Source: CAYUYV01 sp050331455
Lineage (GTDB): Bacteria; Pseudomonadota; Alphaproteobacteria; JAJFIK01
Direction of reading: 5' to 3'
NCBI GenBank assembly: GCA_050331455.1
Contig: JBHJGV010000056.1
Span: forward strand, 1 to 53,215
DNA length: 53,215 bases
Below the pieces are notes generated by a model. The model was not told the DNA's origin. It did not search any database and was given only the letters and a program-made list of their open reading frames with translations. The position numbers and the translations under genes were made by a program. Positions 1 through 7,832 of the stretch are shown here, piece by piece (the stretch's first letter is position 1; each line of letters opens with the position of its first letter).

Positions 1-309
1 CCGACCGCCAATCACAAGTTAAACAAACCAACCGCGCATTTCAACGGCGTTTCCCCTCCAATAACAACCCTTTTGCCGGCGCCCGCCGGGAGGGACGCCA
101 GCCGGGCCCGCGCGGGGCCCGGCCGGCGTCCGCACACGCCCGAAACCGGCGGCCCACCCCTGGCACGGGGGGCAAATTCGGTTAGGGTATGGAGAGAGAA
201 AAGCCGCAGACTCCCGAGAGTTAGATCTTTGGAATGGGATCCGGAGACGATCCTTCGCGCTACTGGTTACGCTTGAACCAGCGGTTACGCTTGAAAGGGA
301 AACGCCGCG
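1..309. other. Gene-free left end with hairpin and direct repeat
   Basis: No convincing gene is seen here. A perfect GC-rich hairpin lies at 101-123 (9-bp arms around a 5-base loop). It has no T-run on either side, so its role as a terminator is uncertain. A 13-bp direct repeat (GGTTACGCTTGAA) occurs at 265-277 and 283-295, 18 bp apart, immediately before the meh start codon at 310. The rest is probably the promoter and leader of the meh-mct pair. Confidence 0.5.
265..295 (+). repeat. 13-bp direct repeat upstream of meh
   Basis: GGTTACGCTTGAA is present twice with an 18-bp period. The second copy ends 14 bases before the meh ATG, so the pair overlaps the likely leader or ribosome-binding region. 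It could be a regulator site or a chance local duplication; no regulator gene adjoins it. Confidence 0.5.
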
Positions 310-1185
310 ATGAGCACCATGGGATCCCATGGCACCCCGCCGGGAGGACAAGACCTCCAGGCCTGGGTCGGCCGCACCGAAACCCTGACCGACATCGTCA
401 CGGCGGCCCCGGTCATGGGCCTCTCCGCGACCCTCGGGGACCGTGCCGATGTGCCGGCCAATCCGGGTGATCCACTGCCCCCGCTTTGGGTCTGGATCTA
501 TTTTCTGCCCATCGTGTCCATGGCCCAGGTGGGTCCGGACGGCCACCCCAAACGAGGCGGGTTCCTGCCACCCATCGCGTTGGAGCGGCGCATGTGGGCC
601 GGCGGACGGCTCACCTTCCACGCGCCCATCCGAGTCGGAGACCGGCTCGAAAAGACCTCCACCATTCTCAAAGTATCGGAGAAGAGCGGTCGCTCGGGCA
701 CCATGGTGTTTCTAACCGTGCGCCACGAAATCCGGGTGGGCGGCGCTCTTGCCGTCGACGAGGAACAAGACATCGTCTATCTGGCGATCCCGGAAACCTT
801 CTCCCCGCCGCCGGCCACGCCGGTGCCCGATGGGGCGTGGCGTGAGCCCGTGACGATGGACCCGGTGAAGCTGTTCCGCTTTTCCGCCCTCACCTTTAAT
901 GGCCACCGCATCCACTATGACCGGCCCTATGCCATGGATGTGGAGAAATATCCGGGGCTCGTCGTACACGGACCGCTCCAGGCACTCATGCTGTTCGAGG
1001 CGGGCCGACGGCGCCATCCCGGCCGCACGCCCGCCGGCTTCACCTTTCGCGGCATGCGCCCCCTGTTCGATTTCGACGCCATCACCCTGACCGGTGCGGC
1101 GCGCGAAGACGGCGGGCTCGATCTGTACACGGCCAATGGCGACGGTGCCGTGGGCATGCAGGCTGCCCTCTCCTTCACATCCTAA
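310..1185 (+). CDS. meh: Mesaconyl-C4-CoA hydratase-like MaoC/FAS1-type dehydratase
   Basis: This 291-residue cytosolic protein has the double hot-dog arrangement of the HTD2/FAS1-like dehydratases. The N-terminal half carries the substrate-side fold (residues about 15-160). The C-terminal half carries the MaoC-type hydratase motif (FNGHRIHYDRPYA, about residues 196-208), whose His and Asp-type residues act in hydration. In the 3-hydroxypropionate bicycle, Meh hydrates mesaconyl-C4-CoA to (S)-citramalyl-CoA. The next gene, 81 bp downstream on the same strand, is a close match to mesaconyl-CoA C1-C4 CoA transferase, which supplies exactly this substrate; that pairing is the main reason for the specific call. 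The start at 310 follows a purine-rich GAAAGGGAAA. A hydratase for another methyl-branched acyl-CoA remains possible. Confidence 0.78.
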   Translation: MSTMGSHGTPPGGQDLQAWVGRTETLTDIVTAAPVMGLSATLGDRADVPANPGDPLPPLWVWIYFLPIVSMAQVGPDGHPKRGGFLPPIALERRMWAGGRLTFHAPIRVGDRLEKTSTILKVSEKSGRSGTMVFLTVRHEIRVGGALAVDEEQDIVYLAIPETFSPPPATPVPDGAWREPVTMDPVKLFRFSALTFNGHRIHYDRPYAMDVEKYPGLVVHGPLQALMLFEAGRRRHPGRTPAGFTFRGMRPLFDFDAITLTGAAREDGGLDLYTANGDGAVGMQAALSFTS

Positions 1186-1266
1186 GTCTCCTTCAGATCC
1201 CCAATCCCTGGCAGGGCCCGCAAGCCCGCCCCGAAAACCAAAAGTGCTCCAGGAGGAACCACACCC

Positions 1267-2505
1267 ATGGCCCAGATTCTCAAAGGTCTTCGCATCGTGG
1301 AAGGATCGGCCTTCGTCGCGGCCCCTCTGTGCGGCATGACCTTGGCCCAGATGGGTGCGGACGTGATCCGGTTCGACCGCATTCGCGGCGGCCTCGACTA
1401 TCACCGCTGGCCGGTCACCAAGGACAACGCCAGCCTGTTCTGGGCGGGACTCAACAAGGGAAAACGCTCCATCGCCGTGGACATGTCCACGCCGCGGGGC
1501 CAGGAAATCGTCACCCGGCTGATCTGTGCCCCGGGCGAAGAGGCCGGGATCTATGTCACCAATCTGCGGGTGCGCGGATGGATGAGCTTCGACAGCCTGC
1601 GCAAGCACCGCGAGGATCTGATCATGGTGTCCGTCATGGGTGACCGCCATGGCGGCCCCGCGGTCGACTACACGGTCAATCCCTCGGTCGGATTTCCCGA
1701 TGCCACGGGTCATGAGGGGACCGACGAACCGGTCGGCCATGTGCTGCCCGCCTGGGACGTGGCGACGGGCCATATGGCGGCCCTGAGCATTCTCGCCGCG
1801 GAGCGCCATCGCCGGCGCACGGGCGAGGGCCAGCTTGTCGAAGTGCCGTTAAAGGATGTGGCCCTCGCGGCGCTCGGCTATCTGGGCATACTTGGCGAAG
1901 TCATGATCAACGGCTACGACCGGCCCAAGGTGGGCAACGCCCTTTACGGCGCCTATGCCCAGGATTTCGAGACTGCATGCGGCCGTCGCGTAATGATCGT
2001 GGGGCTGACCAACCGGCAATGGACGGGCATTTCAGCGGCCACCCATCTGCAGGAGGAGTTGGAAGCCTTGGGCCCGCGGCTCGGCGTCAATCTCGCCCTC
2101 GAAGGCGACCGGTGGAAAGCGCGGCACGAGATCACGGAAATCCTGCGCCCCTGGTTCAAGGCCCGCCGGATCGAGGATTTCGCCCAGGCGCTGGACGAGC
2201 ACGGCGTGACCTGGAGCATCTATCGCACCTTCCGCCAGGTCATTGAGGAAGATCCGGACTGCTCGGAAGACAACCCCCTCTTCCGTATGCTGGACCATCC
2301 GGGTATCGGCGAATATCTCGTGCCCGGATCGCCGATCCGGTTCAGCGCCGACGAACGGGATGCGCCCAACCGTGCGCCCCAACTGGGGGAGCATACGGAC
2401 GAAATTCTCCACGAGATCGGCTATGTGGACGCGGAAGTCGCCCGCCTCCATGACGACAAGATCATCGCGGGCCCCCGGATCGGCGGGGGCCGCCAGCCGG
2501 GGTGA
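1267..2505 (+). CDS. mct: Family III CoA transferase, mesaconyl-CoA C1-C4 CoA transferase-like
   Basis: This 412-residue CaiB/BaiF family protein would move CoA within mesaconyl-CoA from C1 to C4. The N-terminus (GLRIVEGSAFVAAPLCGMTL, then GADVIRFD) and the stretches DYHRWPV and WAGLNKGKRSIAVD are as I remember them in Mct proteins rather than in generic formyl-CoA or carnitine transferases. The family's catalytic aspartate is D164 in PAWDVATGHM. Length agrees with Mct (about 410 residues). A ribosome-binding AGGAGG lies just before the ATG. Together with meh it would convert mesaconyl-C1-CoA, an intermediate of the ethylmalonyl-CoA pathway, to citramalyl-CoA, which a lyase splits to pyruvate and acetyl-CoA. 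Neither the lyase nor the C1 hydratase is in this window. Confidence 0.78.
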   Translation: MAQILKGLRIVEGSAFVAAPLCGMTLAQMGADVIRFDRIRGGLDYHRWPVTKDNASLFWAGLNKGKRSIAVDMSTPRGQEIVTRLICAPGEEAGIYVTNLRVRGWMSFDSLRKHREDLIMVSVMGDRHGGPAVDYTVNPSVGFPDATGHEGTDEPVGHVLPAWDVATGHMAALSILAAERHRRRTGEGQLVEVPLKDVALAALGYLGILGEVMINGYDRPKVGNALYGAYAQDFETACGRRVMIVGLTNRQWTGISAATHLQEELEALGPRLGVNLALEGDRWKARHEITEILRPWFKARRIEDFAQALDEHGVTWSIYRTFRQVIEEDPDCSEDNPLFRMLDHPGIGEYLVPGSPIRFSADERDAPNRAPQLGEHTDEILHEIGYVDAEVARLHDDKIIAGPRIGGGRQPG

Positions 2506-2510
2506 CCCGG

Positions 2511-3104
2511 TCAGGGCGCGGTCCAGGTGCCGCTCCAGTCCTCATCGGAGCGGGTGAACCGGGCGCGCTCATGGCCGTCCCGGTCGAGGGACAGACAGTC
2601 CAATCGATCAATCTCGATCGCGATGATTTGGAAATGGCGTTCCGGCCCGGCATCCGCGGCGGGCTTGGCCGCCGACTTGGAGGCTTGCTTCGAGGCCATG
2701 GGCGCTCCCGGGGTAAAGGGCAGACGATAGGCCGACCGCTGAACATCCGACAGCCCTTCCCACACGGCATCAATGGCCAGCGGATCCGTCACGAAGGCCG
2801 CGTGCCCCCCGGCCCGAACCTGGAACTGGTGGCGGGCATCCCAGAACAGCAGGGCGGCCCTCGGGTCCTTTTCCAGATCCGCAACCTTGCCGGCCCGGTC
2901 GTCCGTGTGGATTTCCAGGCGGTGACGGGGCCGGTCGACCCGGCGCAGCACCACCATGCGGGCATCGGGGGCGCCGTCCCCGGCTGCTGACACGGTCGAG
3001 AGCACGGGGGTGCGAAAGGCCGCGTTGCGCTGGTCCGGTGCGGCCGTCATCCGGCCCCAGGCGAGGCCGAACAGGGCGGCAAGGTCGGGGTCATCGAAGC
3101 TCAT
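2511..3104 (-). CDS. Pyridoxamine 5'-phosphate oxidase family flavin-binding protein
   Basis: A 197-residue split-barrel protein. The N-terminal part (FRTPVLSTVSAAGDGAPDAR, MVVLRRVD, then RAGKVADLEKDPRAALLFWD) is typical of PNPOx-like FMN-binding proteins. A low-complexity Lys/Ala-rich linker (about residues 136-151) precedes the last strands. It does not end with the Arg/Pro-rich dimerisation motif of true PdxH, so vitamin B6 synthesis is doubtful and a general flavin-dependent oxidase or reductase is more likely. Its ATG overlaps the stop codon of crtY by the ATGA pattern (3101-3104), so the two genes are translationally coupled. It converges on mct with only 5 bp between the stops. Confidence 0.75.
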   Translation of the reverse strand: MSFDDPDLAALFGLAWGRMTAAPDQRNAAFRTPVLSTVSAAGDGAPDARMVVLRRVDRPRHRLEIHTDDRAGKVADLEKDPRAALLFWDARHQFQVRAGGHAAFVTDPLAIDAVWEGLSDVQRSAYRLPFTPGAPMASKQASKSAAKPAADAGPERHFQIIAIEIDRLDCLSLDRDGHERARFTRSDEDWSGTWTAP

Positions 3105-4366
3105 GCCGGCATGCCATCCACCGGGTCTTTGGTCTCAGCCGCCACGGGCGCCGCGCCGCGGGGGCCAAATTCCTTCAGTCCCAGGAGGAGCGAGGCCGCC
3201 GTCATCAGGAAGGGCGCCTTGGGCAGAGCAAGGACCACCGAGGCGGCGTCGACCAGGGTGCCCGTGTCCGCCAGGAACCGAATTGCCCGGGGCGTCGACG
3301 CCTTCTCGAAGATCAGTGCCGAGAGCAAAGGCCCCATATCCGGATGGTGACGCAACACCCGCAGCCAGACCCGATCCATCGCGCTCAGCCAGGCCGGCCG
3401 GGTCGACACCACGGCACGGAGAGCCTCAGTTTGCAGCCCGTGCCGGCCCACGGCGTCCGCCAGCGCCTCCACCTGGCGCTGAATGGCCAGAAAGCCGTAG
3501 CCGGTGGACGGTCGTAACGCGCCGCTGGCGCCGCCGATCTTGACGATCCGACTGCCCCGCGCCGCCGGCTCCATCCCAACATCCGAGACCATGGGCAGGC
3601 AGGCTGCCTCCTGGTAGTGGATCGTGAAGGGAGCGCCCACATAGCGCGCGACCGCTTCTTCGAGGCCCTCCAAGGGCGGCGGCGCATCGGCCAGCGGCGT
3701 AAAGCGCGTGTCCTCGACGAGGGCCCGGGTCGGCGAATAGGGCAGCACATAGAAAAAGCGCATCTCGCCCAGATGGGTCGGGTCCAGAAAATCCATCAGG
3801 ATCACTTCGTCCGGGTCGAAACAGGGGCGGTCCGTCTCGATCTCGATGCCGGCAAAGGCCTGATTAAGCCCTTGAACCAGGGCCGGGCCCTTGGTGTTCC
3901 TGTTCCAGGCGGGAGGACGGGTATCGATGCACATCCGGGCCCGCACCGATCCGGCCGGGGTTTCCACCGTGACCCCGTCGGAGCCGTCCTGAACAGAATT
4001 GACCGGCGTGCCGAGGGACAGGGATATGCGCGGATGATCCTTCAGGCGGGCCAGAACATCGTTGTAGACGTCATGGGCGTCGATCGTCTCATAGGGCGTA
4101 TCGCCGGCATCGAAATGCACGGCCCGACCGCCGCCGCGCACCAGACACCGGGACCACCGGGTGCGCGCCACCGAATCGAAGGCATGGCCATGGAGCCGCC
4201 AATAGGACCATGTCCGATCACGGATATAATCGGGCCGCGCCTCCACGATATGGGTGCGCGGGCACGCCTCTCCCAGACCGGCCAGGGCCACGGCGAGGCT
4301 GAGACCCGACAGGCCGCCCCCCGTTATGACCAGATCCACCTCCCCAGGTCTTTTTTCCGTTATCAT
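3101..4366 (-). CDS. crtY: Lycopene beta-cyclase
   Basis: CrtY (421 residues) cyclises the ends of lycopene to give beta-carotene and is membrane-associated. The N-terminal dinucleotide-binding fold (VDLVITGGGLSGLSLAVALA) has the GxGxxG-type loop, and the family motif DRTWSYW follows at about residues 51-57. The conserved PxSPTRALVEDTRF-like and GxxxGALRPSTGYGFL segments are also present. The start at 4366 has a GGGAGAG ribosome-binding site about 6 bases upstream. It lies 23 bp downstream of crtB in the same direction, so crtB-crtY and the PNPOx-like gene form one operon. No phytoene desaturase (crtI) is present here, so lycopene must be made by a gene elsewhere. Confidence 0.93.
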   Translation of the reverse strand: MITEKRPGEVDLVITGGGLSGLSLAVALAGLGEACPRTHIVEARPDYIRDRTWSYWRLHGHAFDSVARTRWSRCLVRGGGRAVHFDAGDTPYETIDAHDVYNDVLARLKDHPRISLSLGTPVNSVQDGSDGVTVETPAGSVRARMCIDTRPPAWNRNTKGPALVQGLNQAFAGIEIETDRPCFDPDEVILMDFLDPTHLGEMRFFYVLPYSPTRALVEDTRFTPLADAPPPLEGLEEAVARYVGAPFTIHYQEAACLPMVSDVGMEPAARGSRIVKIGGASGALRPSTGYGFLAIQRQVEALADAVGRHGLQTEALRAVVSTRPAWLSAMDRVWLRVLRHHPDMGPLLSALIFEKASTPRAIRFLADTGTLVDAASVVLALPKAPFLMTAASLLLGLKEFGPRGAAPVAAETKDPVDGMPA

Positions 4367-4389
4367 TGGGTCTCTCCCTCAAGGGCGGT

Positions 4390-5472
4390 TCACCGGGGGC
4401 CGGAAAACACGATGCCATCGGCCTGCGGATCAAAACCGTAAGCCCGCAAGGTTGGCGCAATGTCGCCATGGAGCCGCGGGTCATGGACCGCCCCGCCGCG
4501 GCCCGGCAAAAAGCCGAGCCCGCCGAGGGCGCCGGCGGTCAGCATCACCTTGCGCGCCGAGGAGGTATAGGCTCGGCCGAGCCAATAGCGCTCCGGCCCG
4601 CCGGCCAGCACCACCGTGCCGATACCCCGATAGACCCGCGAAGCCACATGGATCGCCGCCCGCGCCTGAAAGGGAAGGAAACACAGGCCGGCCCTGGCGC
4701 TGGCATAATGGGCGTCAGCCATCTGGAGCAAACGCACAACGCCGCCCCAGGCGCGCGCCCGCGCATCCCCCTTGTCCCGGACAAGGTCATCCGGATCAAG
4801 CGGACCGCCGGTCCAGTCCGGGGGCAGATAAATGCGGCTCTTGCCGGCATCCTCAAGCACATCGCGGGCAATATTGGTCATCTGCATGGCGATGCCGAGA
4901 TCGATGGCGAAGGGCATGGCCCGCTCGGGCTCGGCCACGTCGAGCACCGGGCACATCATGATCCCGACACAGCCGGCAACGCCCAGGGAGTAGACCTGCA
5001 GCGCGCGGACGGAATCGATCCGCATCGGCGTCAGATCACCGATCAGCGTGTCGGCCAGCAGGATGGCGCCGGCGATCGCCGACGGTGCGCCATCGCACAG
5101 ATCGAAAAAATCCGCGACATCGGGCCGGGTGCTGCGCCCCCGGGCCAGATCCTCGCGCACAGCCCGCAGGTTCCGTTCAGCCTGGGCCACATCGTCATGC
5201 TCATCCGCAAGATCGTCGAGATAGCGGCAGAAGGCGTAGAGGCGCGCGGCCCGGTCCAACGCGCCGCGGGACAGGAAACGGCCCGCCCAATTGAAGCTTT
5301 TTCCGTGATGGGCCAGGACGGCGCGGCTGCCAGCGGCGGGATCGTCGGCACGGGGGGCGGGCGGGCCTTGCGCATCGTGCGCGACCGGGTCCGGACGATT
5401 CGCTAATGTCATGGCCAGGGCGCCGCCCTGTCTCTCGCCTTCAAACCCCTCGTCGCCTGCCTGTCGGGTCAT
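4390..5472 (-). CDS. crtB: Phytoene synthase
   Basis: A squalene/phytoene synthase of 360 residues that joins two geranylgeranyl diphosphates to phytoene, the first committed step of carotenoid synthesis. Both Asp-rich Mg-diphosphate motifs are visible: YAFCRYLDDLADEHDD near residue 80 and MTNIARDVLEDA near residue 200, followed by the typical SRIYLPPDW. The first 50 residues are poorly conserved and Ala/Pro-rich; an in-frame ATG at 5412 could be the true start and would remove 20 of them. The gene is followed 23 bp later by crtY. The upstream 164-bp gap to the tetR-like gene should hold the promoter. Confidence 0.93.
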   Translation of the reverse strand: MTRQAGDEGFEGERQGGALAMTLANRPDPVAHDAQGPPAPRADDPAAGSRAVLAHHGKSFNWAGRFLSRGALDRAARLYAFCRYLDDLADEHDDVAQAERNLRAVREDLARGRSTRPDVADFFDLCDGAPSAIAGAILLADTLIGDLTPMRIDSVRALQVYSLGVAGCVGIMMCPVLDVAEPERAMPFAIDLGIAMQMTNIARDVLEDAGKSRIYLPPDWTGGPLDPDDLVRDKGDARARAWGGVVRLLQMADAHYASARAGLCFLPFQARAAIHVASRVYRGIGTVVLAGGPERYWLGRAYTSSARKVMLTAGALGGLGFLPGRGGAVHDPRLHGDIAPTLRAYGFDPQADGIVFSGPR

Positions 5473-5636
5473 TCCGTCCCCCGTTTCCGTGCCGGACAGC
5501 CCACCTTACGGCGCGGACGGCCTTGGGGACCACTGATCGGATGGCCAGATTAACGATCTCTCAAGTCGGGTGAAGCCCCGACGACACCGAACCGCAGGCG
5601 GGATCCGCCCCGCCCGGGGGCTGCATCCGCCGCCGC

Positions 5637-6257
5637 TCATGCGTGATTGGCCCATCGGGCGTACCACGTTTTGAGGGCACTGTGGGCGACGGTTTCGGGA
5701 CTGTCTTGGCCGGGGGCGTCATCGCCCATGATGAGACCGGGCATGAGGGTCGCGTGCTCGATCATGCCCATGAGTTGCCCCGCGACCCGGTTCGCGGGTT
5801 CATCGCCCGCCAGGGCGCCCATATCGAAGGCCCTCTGCACCGTGCCCACAAAATGGTGAGCAAGACGCATCTTCACGGCGGCATGGAAGCGGGCCGACAG
5901 CTCGCCCCCCGCTCCGGTTTCCGCAATCAACATGCGCACCGCGCCCCGGGTTTCCGGATCATTCAACAGACCGGCATAGGACACGGCGAGCACCTCGAGA
6001 TGCTCAAGGGGCGGACCGCCCGACGGTGGCAGACCGGCCTCCAGGGTTTCCACGCTCTGGGCGCAGACGGCCTCGAACAGGGCGGCCTTCGACGCAAAAT
6101 GCCGATAGAGCGTGGCGGTCGAAACCTGGGCATCGCGCGCGACATCCTCCATGGCCGCCCGCGTAAAACCCTCCCGCCGGAACCGCGCCATGGCCGCCGC
6201 GAGGATCGCCGCGCGCTTGGCGGCGGAGCGATTCTGTCGTGCCTCTCCCGTGCCCAT
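5637..6257 (-). CDS. TetR/AcrR family transcriptional regulator
   Basis: A 206-residue regulator with an N-terminal helix-turn-helix (residues about 14-60: AAILAAAMARFRREGFTRAA, then VSTATLYRHFASKAALFEAV) and an alpha-helical ligand domain resembling the AefR-type C-terminal region. It is divergent from the SDR dehydrogenase gene at 6420. The 162-bp gap between them contains an AT-rich inverted repeat (6297-6320) that would serve as operator for both genes. The likely target is therefore itself and the dehydrogenase. It is also upstream of and co-oriented with crtB (164 bp apart), so an effect on carotenoid genes cannot be excluded. The ligand is unknown. Confidence 0.9.
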   Translation of the reverse strand: MGTGEARQNRSAAKRAAILAAAMARFRREGFTRAAMEDVARDAQVSTATLYRHFASKAALFEAVCAQSVETLEAGLPPSGGPPLEHLEVLAVSYAGLLNDPETRGAVRMLIAETGAGGELSARFHAAVKMRLAHHFVGTVQRAFDMGALAGDEPANRVAGQLMGMIEHATLMPGLIMGDDAPGQDSPETVAHSALKTWYARWANHA

Positions 6258-6296
6258 CCCGACGCTTGTTCCTCCTGCCCTGCTTTTGGCTCTTGT

Positions 6297-6320
6297 AAAC
6301 GAAAATCTTTATTTTAGTTT
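6297..6320. promoter_or_regulatory. Inverted repeat, likely TetR-family operator
   Basis: AAACGAAAAT is separated by CTTT from ATTTTAGTTT. The arms are complementary at 9 of 10 positions. This is a strikingly AT-rich island in a GC-rich region, lying in the divergent promoter region between the TetR gene (start 6257) and the SDR gene (start 6420). Position and symmetry fit an operator for the adjacent regulator; binding is inferred. Confidence 0.6.
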
Positions 6321-6419
6321 TATAGGGCGACCCATGGGGACAGCGGTTCAAGGGAGCATGGGCCGCGGTGTTATGGCAAATGCCAGATCGGTGTTCAGGC
6401 TCGGTAAGAGGAGGCGGCC

Positions 6420-7241
6420 ATGGCGGACGGGGCGGATTACAAGGGCCGGCTGGCCCTGGTGACCGGGGCGGGCGACGGAATCGGCGCCATGCTGGCCCAT
6501 GGATTTGCCGGCCTCGGCATGCGGGTCTGCGTGCAGGACATTCGCGTTGAAGCCGCCGAGCAGGTGGCCGAGGCCATTGAGCGGGCCGGTGGTCGCGCCT
6601 TTCCCTTGATTTTCGATGTCAGCGATCGCGACGGCGCCGCGGAGGCGGCCGAGGCACTCCAAGACCGGGGAGAGCGGCTCTCGGTGCTCTGGCTCAATGC
6701 CGGCGTCGGGGTCGGCTCTCCGGTCATTGCAGGAAAGGCCCGCGCGGTCGAATGGGCCTATGCGGTGAACGCGCTTGGCGTGATCTGGACCGCCCAGACC
6801 TTCCGCCCCCTGATGGACACAAAGACCCCTGCGTGCCATGTGGGCATCACCGCGTCCACGGCGGCCCTGCGTCCGCCCGAGGGCCCCTTCCCGCTCTATG
6901 CCGCCACGAAACACGCGACCTTCGCCATCGCGGAAAGCCTGCGCAGCGAATTGGCGGAGGACGGCATCGGCGTGACAATCCTGTGCCCCGGTCTCTTGAA
7001 CACGGATATCTGGGACGGTGCCCGCGCCCGTCCCGAGCGCTTCGGCGGCCCGGTGCGCATGGACCCCGCCATTGCCGGCCGCTGGCGCGACGCGAAGCGG
7101 CCGGAGGTCATGTGGCCCTATATTGAGCGGACGGTCCTCAACGGCGGCGGCTATCTCGTCTGCGCCACCGATAGCGGCGAGACCCGGGCGGTTTTCGACG
7201 CCCGGGCCGAGGCCATCCGCAACGCGATTGTGGAGGTGTAG
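6420..7241 (+). CDS. SDR family NAD(P)-dependent oxidoreductase
   Basis: A classical short-chain dehydrogenase of 273 residues. Visible are the cofactor loop VTGAGDGIGAM (TGxxxGIG, residues about 15-25), the NAG motif in LWLNAGVGVG, a Ser in ITASTAAL, and the catalytic YAATKHA (YxxxK). The ATG follows a strong AAGAGGAGG site. Substrate cannot be deduced; it resembles dehydrogenases acting on hydroxy-acyl or alicyclic alcohols. Its divergent TetR neighbour suggests that expression is induced by a small lipophilic compound. A 15-bp minisatellite begins 9 bp after the stop. Confidence 0.88.
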   Translation: MADGADYKGRLALVTGAGDGIGAMLAHGFAGLGMRVCVQDIRVEAAEQVAEAIERAGGRAFPLIFDVSDRDGAAEAAEALQDRGERLSVLWLNAGVGVGSPVIAGKARAVEWAYAVNALGVIWTAQTFRPLMDTKTPACHVGITASTAALRPPEGPFPLYAATKHATFAIAESLRSELAEDGIGVTILCPGLLNTDIWDGARARPERFGGPVRMDPAIAGRWRDAKRPEVMWPYIERTVLNGGGYLVCATDSGETRAVFDARAEAIRNAIVEV

Positions 7242-7250
7242 GGCATAGGC

Positions 7251-7340
7251 CAGCCGCCCGTGCCCCAGCCGCCCGTGCCCCAATCGCCCGTGCCCCAATC
7301 GCCCGTGCCCCAGGCGCCCGTGCCCCAGGCGCCCAGCATG
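7251..7340 (+). repeat. 15-bp minisatellite, six units
   Basis: Six 15-base units of the form CAxxCGCCCGTGCCC run head to tail. They occur as three pairs: two with CAGCC, two with CAATC, two with CAGGC at the start; the last unit decays at its 3' end. Although open in several frames, the array lies between the SDR stop and the next gene, so I treat it as a non-coding tandem repeat. The pairwise identity suggests stepwise duplication by slippage. Confidence 0.85.
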
Positions 7341-7383
7341 CGAGACCATATCTGCTGTGTTTCCGGTGGTTTGGAGCTGGCTG

Positions 7384-7788
7384 ATGTCCGGGGATCCCAT
7401 CGCATCGGACCAGAGTCGGTCCATCAAACTTGGGGCCGGCACCAGTTTGGCGCGCGACTTCCGTCAGCAGGGCACGATGGACTTCACGTTTCGGGAGGTG
7501 CCCCACGACCTTTGGGTTTCAGAGGACGGGGATACCGTCACCGGTCTGCTTAAAGGCGAAGAGGCAAGGCGAAGGTGCAAGCCGAAGCGCGGCCACAAAC
7601 GGACCCTGCTTGGTCCGGGACTTTATACGCTGTGCACGGATTGTTCGTGGATCACCTTTTTCGACAATCATCTTTGGTGGGCATTCGCCGAACACCCTAT
7701 CCGTTGGCTTGGGGGCGATGGACGGGAGCGCGGTGTCAGAGCCCGCCTCCCGTCAAGCCCCTGGTGTAAAGAAGACAGCGCCGGATAG
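7384..7788 (+). CDS. Hypothetical protein of unknown function
   Basis: An open frame of 134 residues from an ATG with GGAG five bases upstream. I do not recognise the family with confidence. The middle contains aromatic- and Cys-rich stretches (LGPGLYTLCTDCSWITFFDN, HLWWAFAEHPIRWLG) that look like real protein rather than a chance frame. The tail after residue 110 is Arg/Ser-rich and less protein-like. It may be a decayed or truncated copy of a longer protein. No signal peptide or membrane segment is apparent. A start at the internal ATG 7477 is also possible. Confidence 0.4.
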   Translation: MSGDPIASDQSRSIKLGAGTSLARDFRQQGTMDFTFREVPHDLWVSEDGDTVTGLLKGEEARRRCKPKRGHKRTLLGPGLYTLCTDCSWITFFDNHLWWAFAEHPIRWLGGDGRERGVRARLPSSPWCKEDSAG

Positions 7789-7832
7789 CGGCTGCTTGGG
7801 CGTTGAACCCTCACAGCCGGTATCCTGCTCGT

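Noticed and set aside
7251..7340. Possible CRISPR array
   Set aside because: Units are 15 bp with no unique spacers between them, and no cas genes are present; it is a simple tandem repeat.
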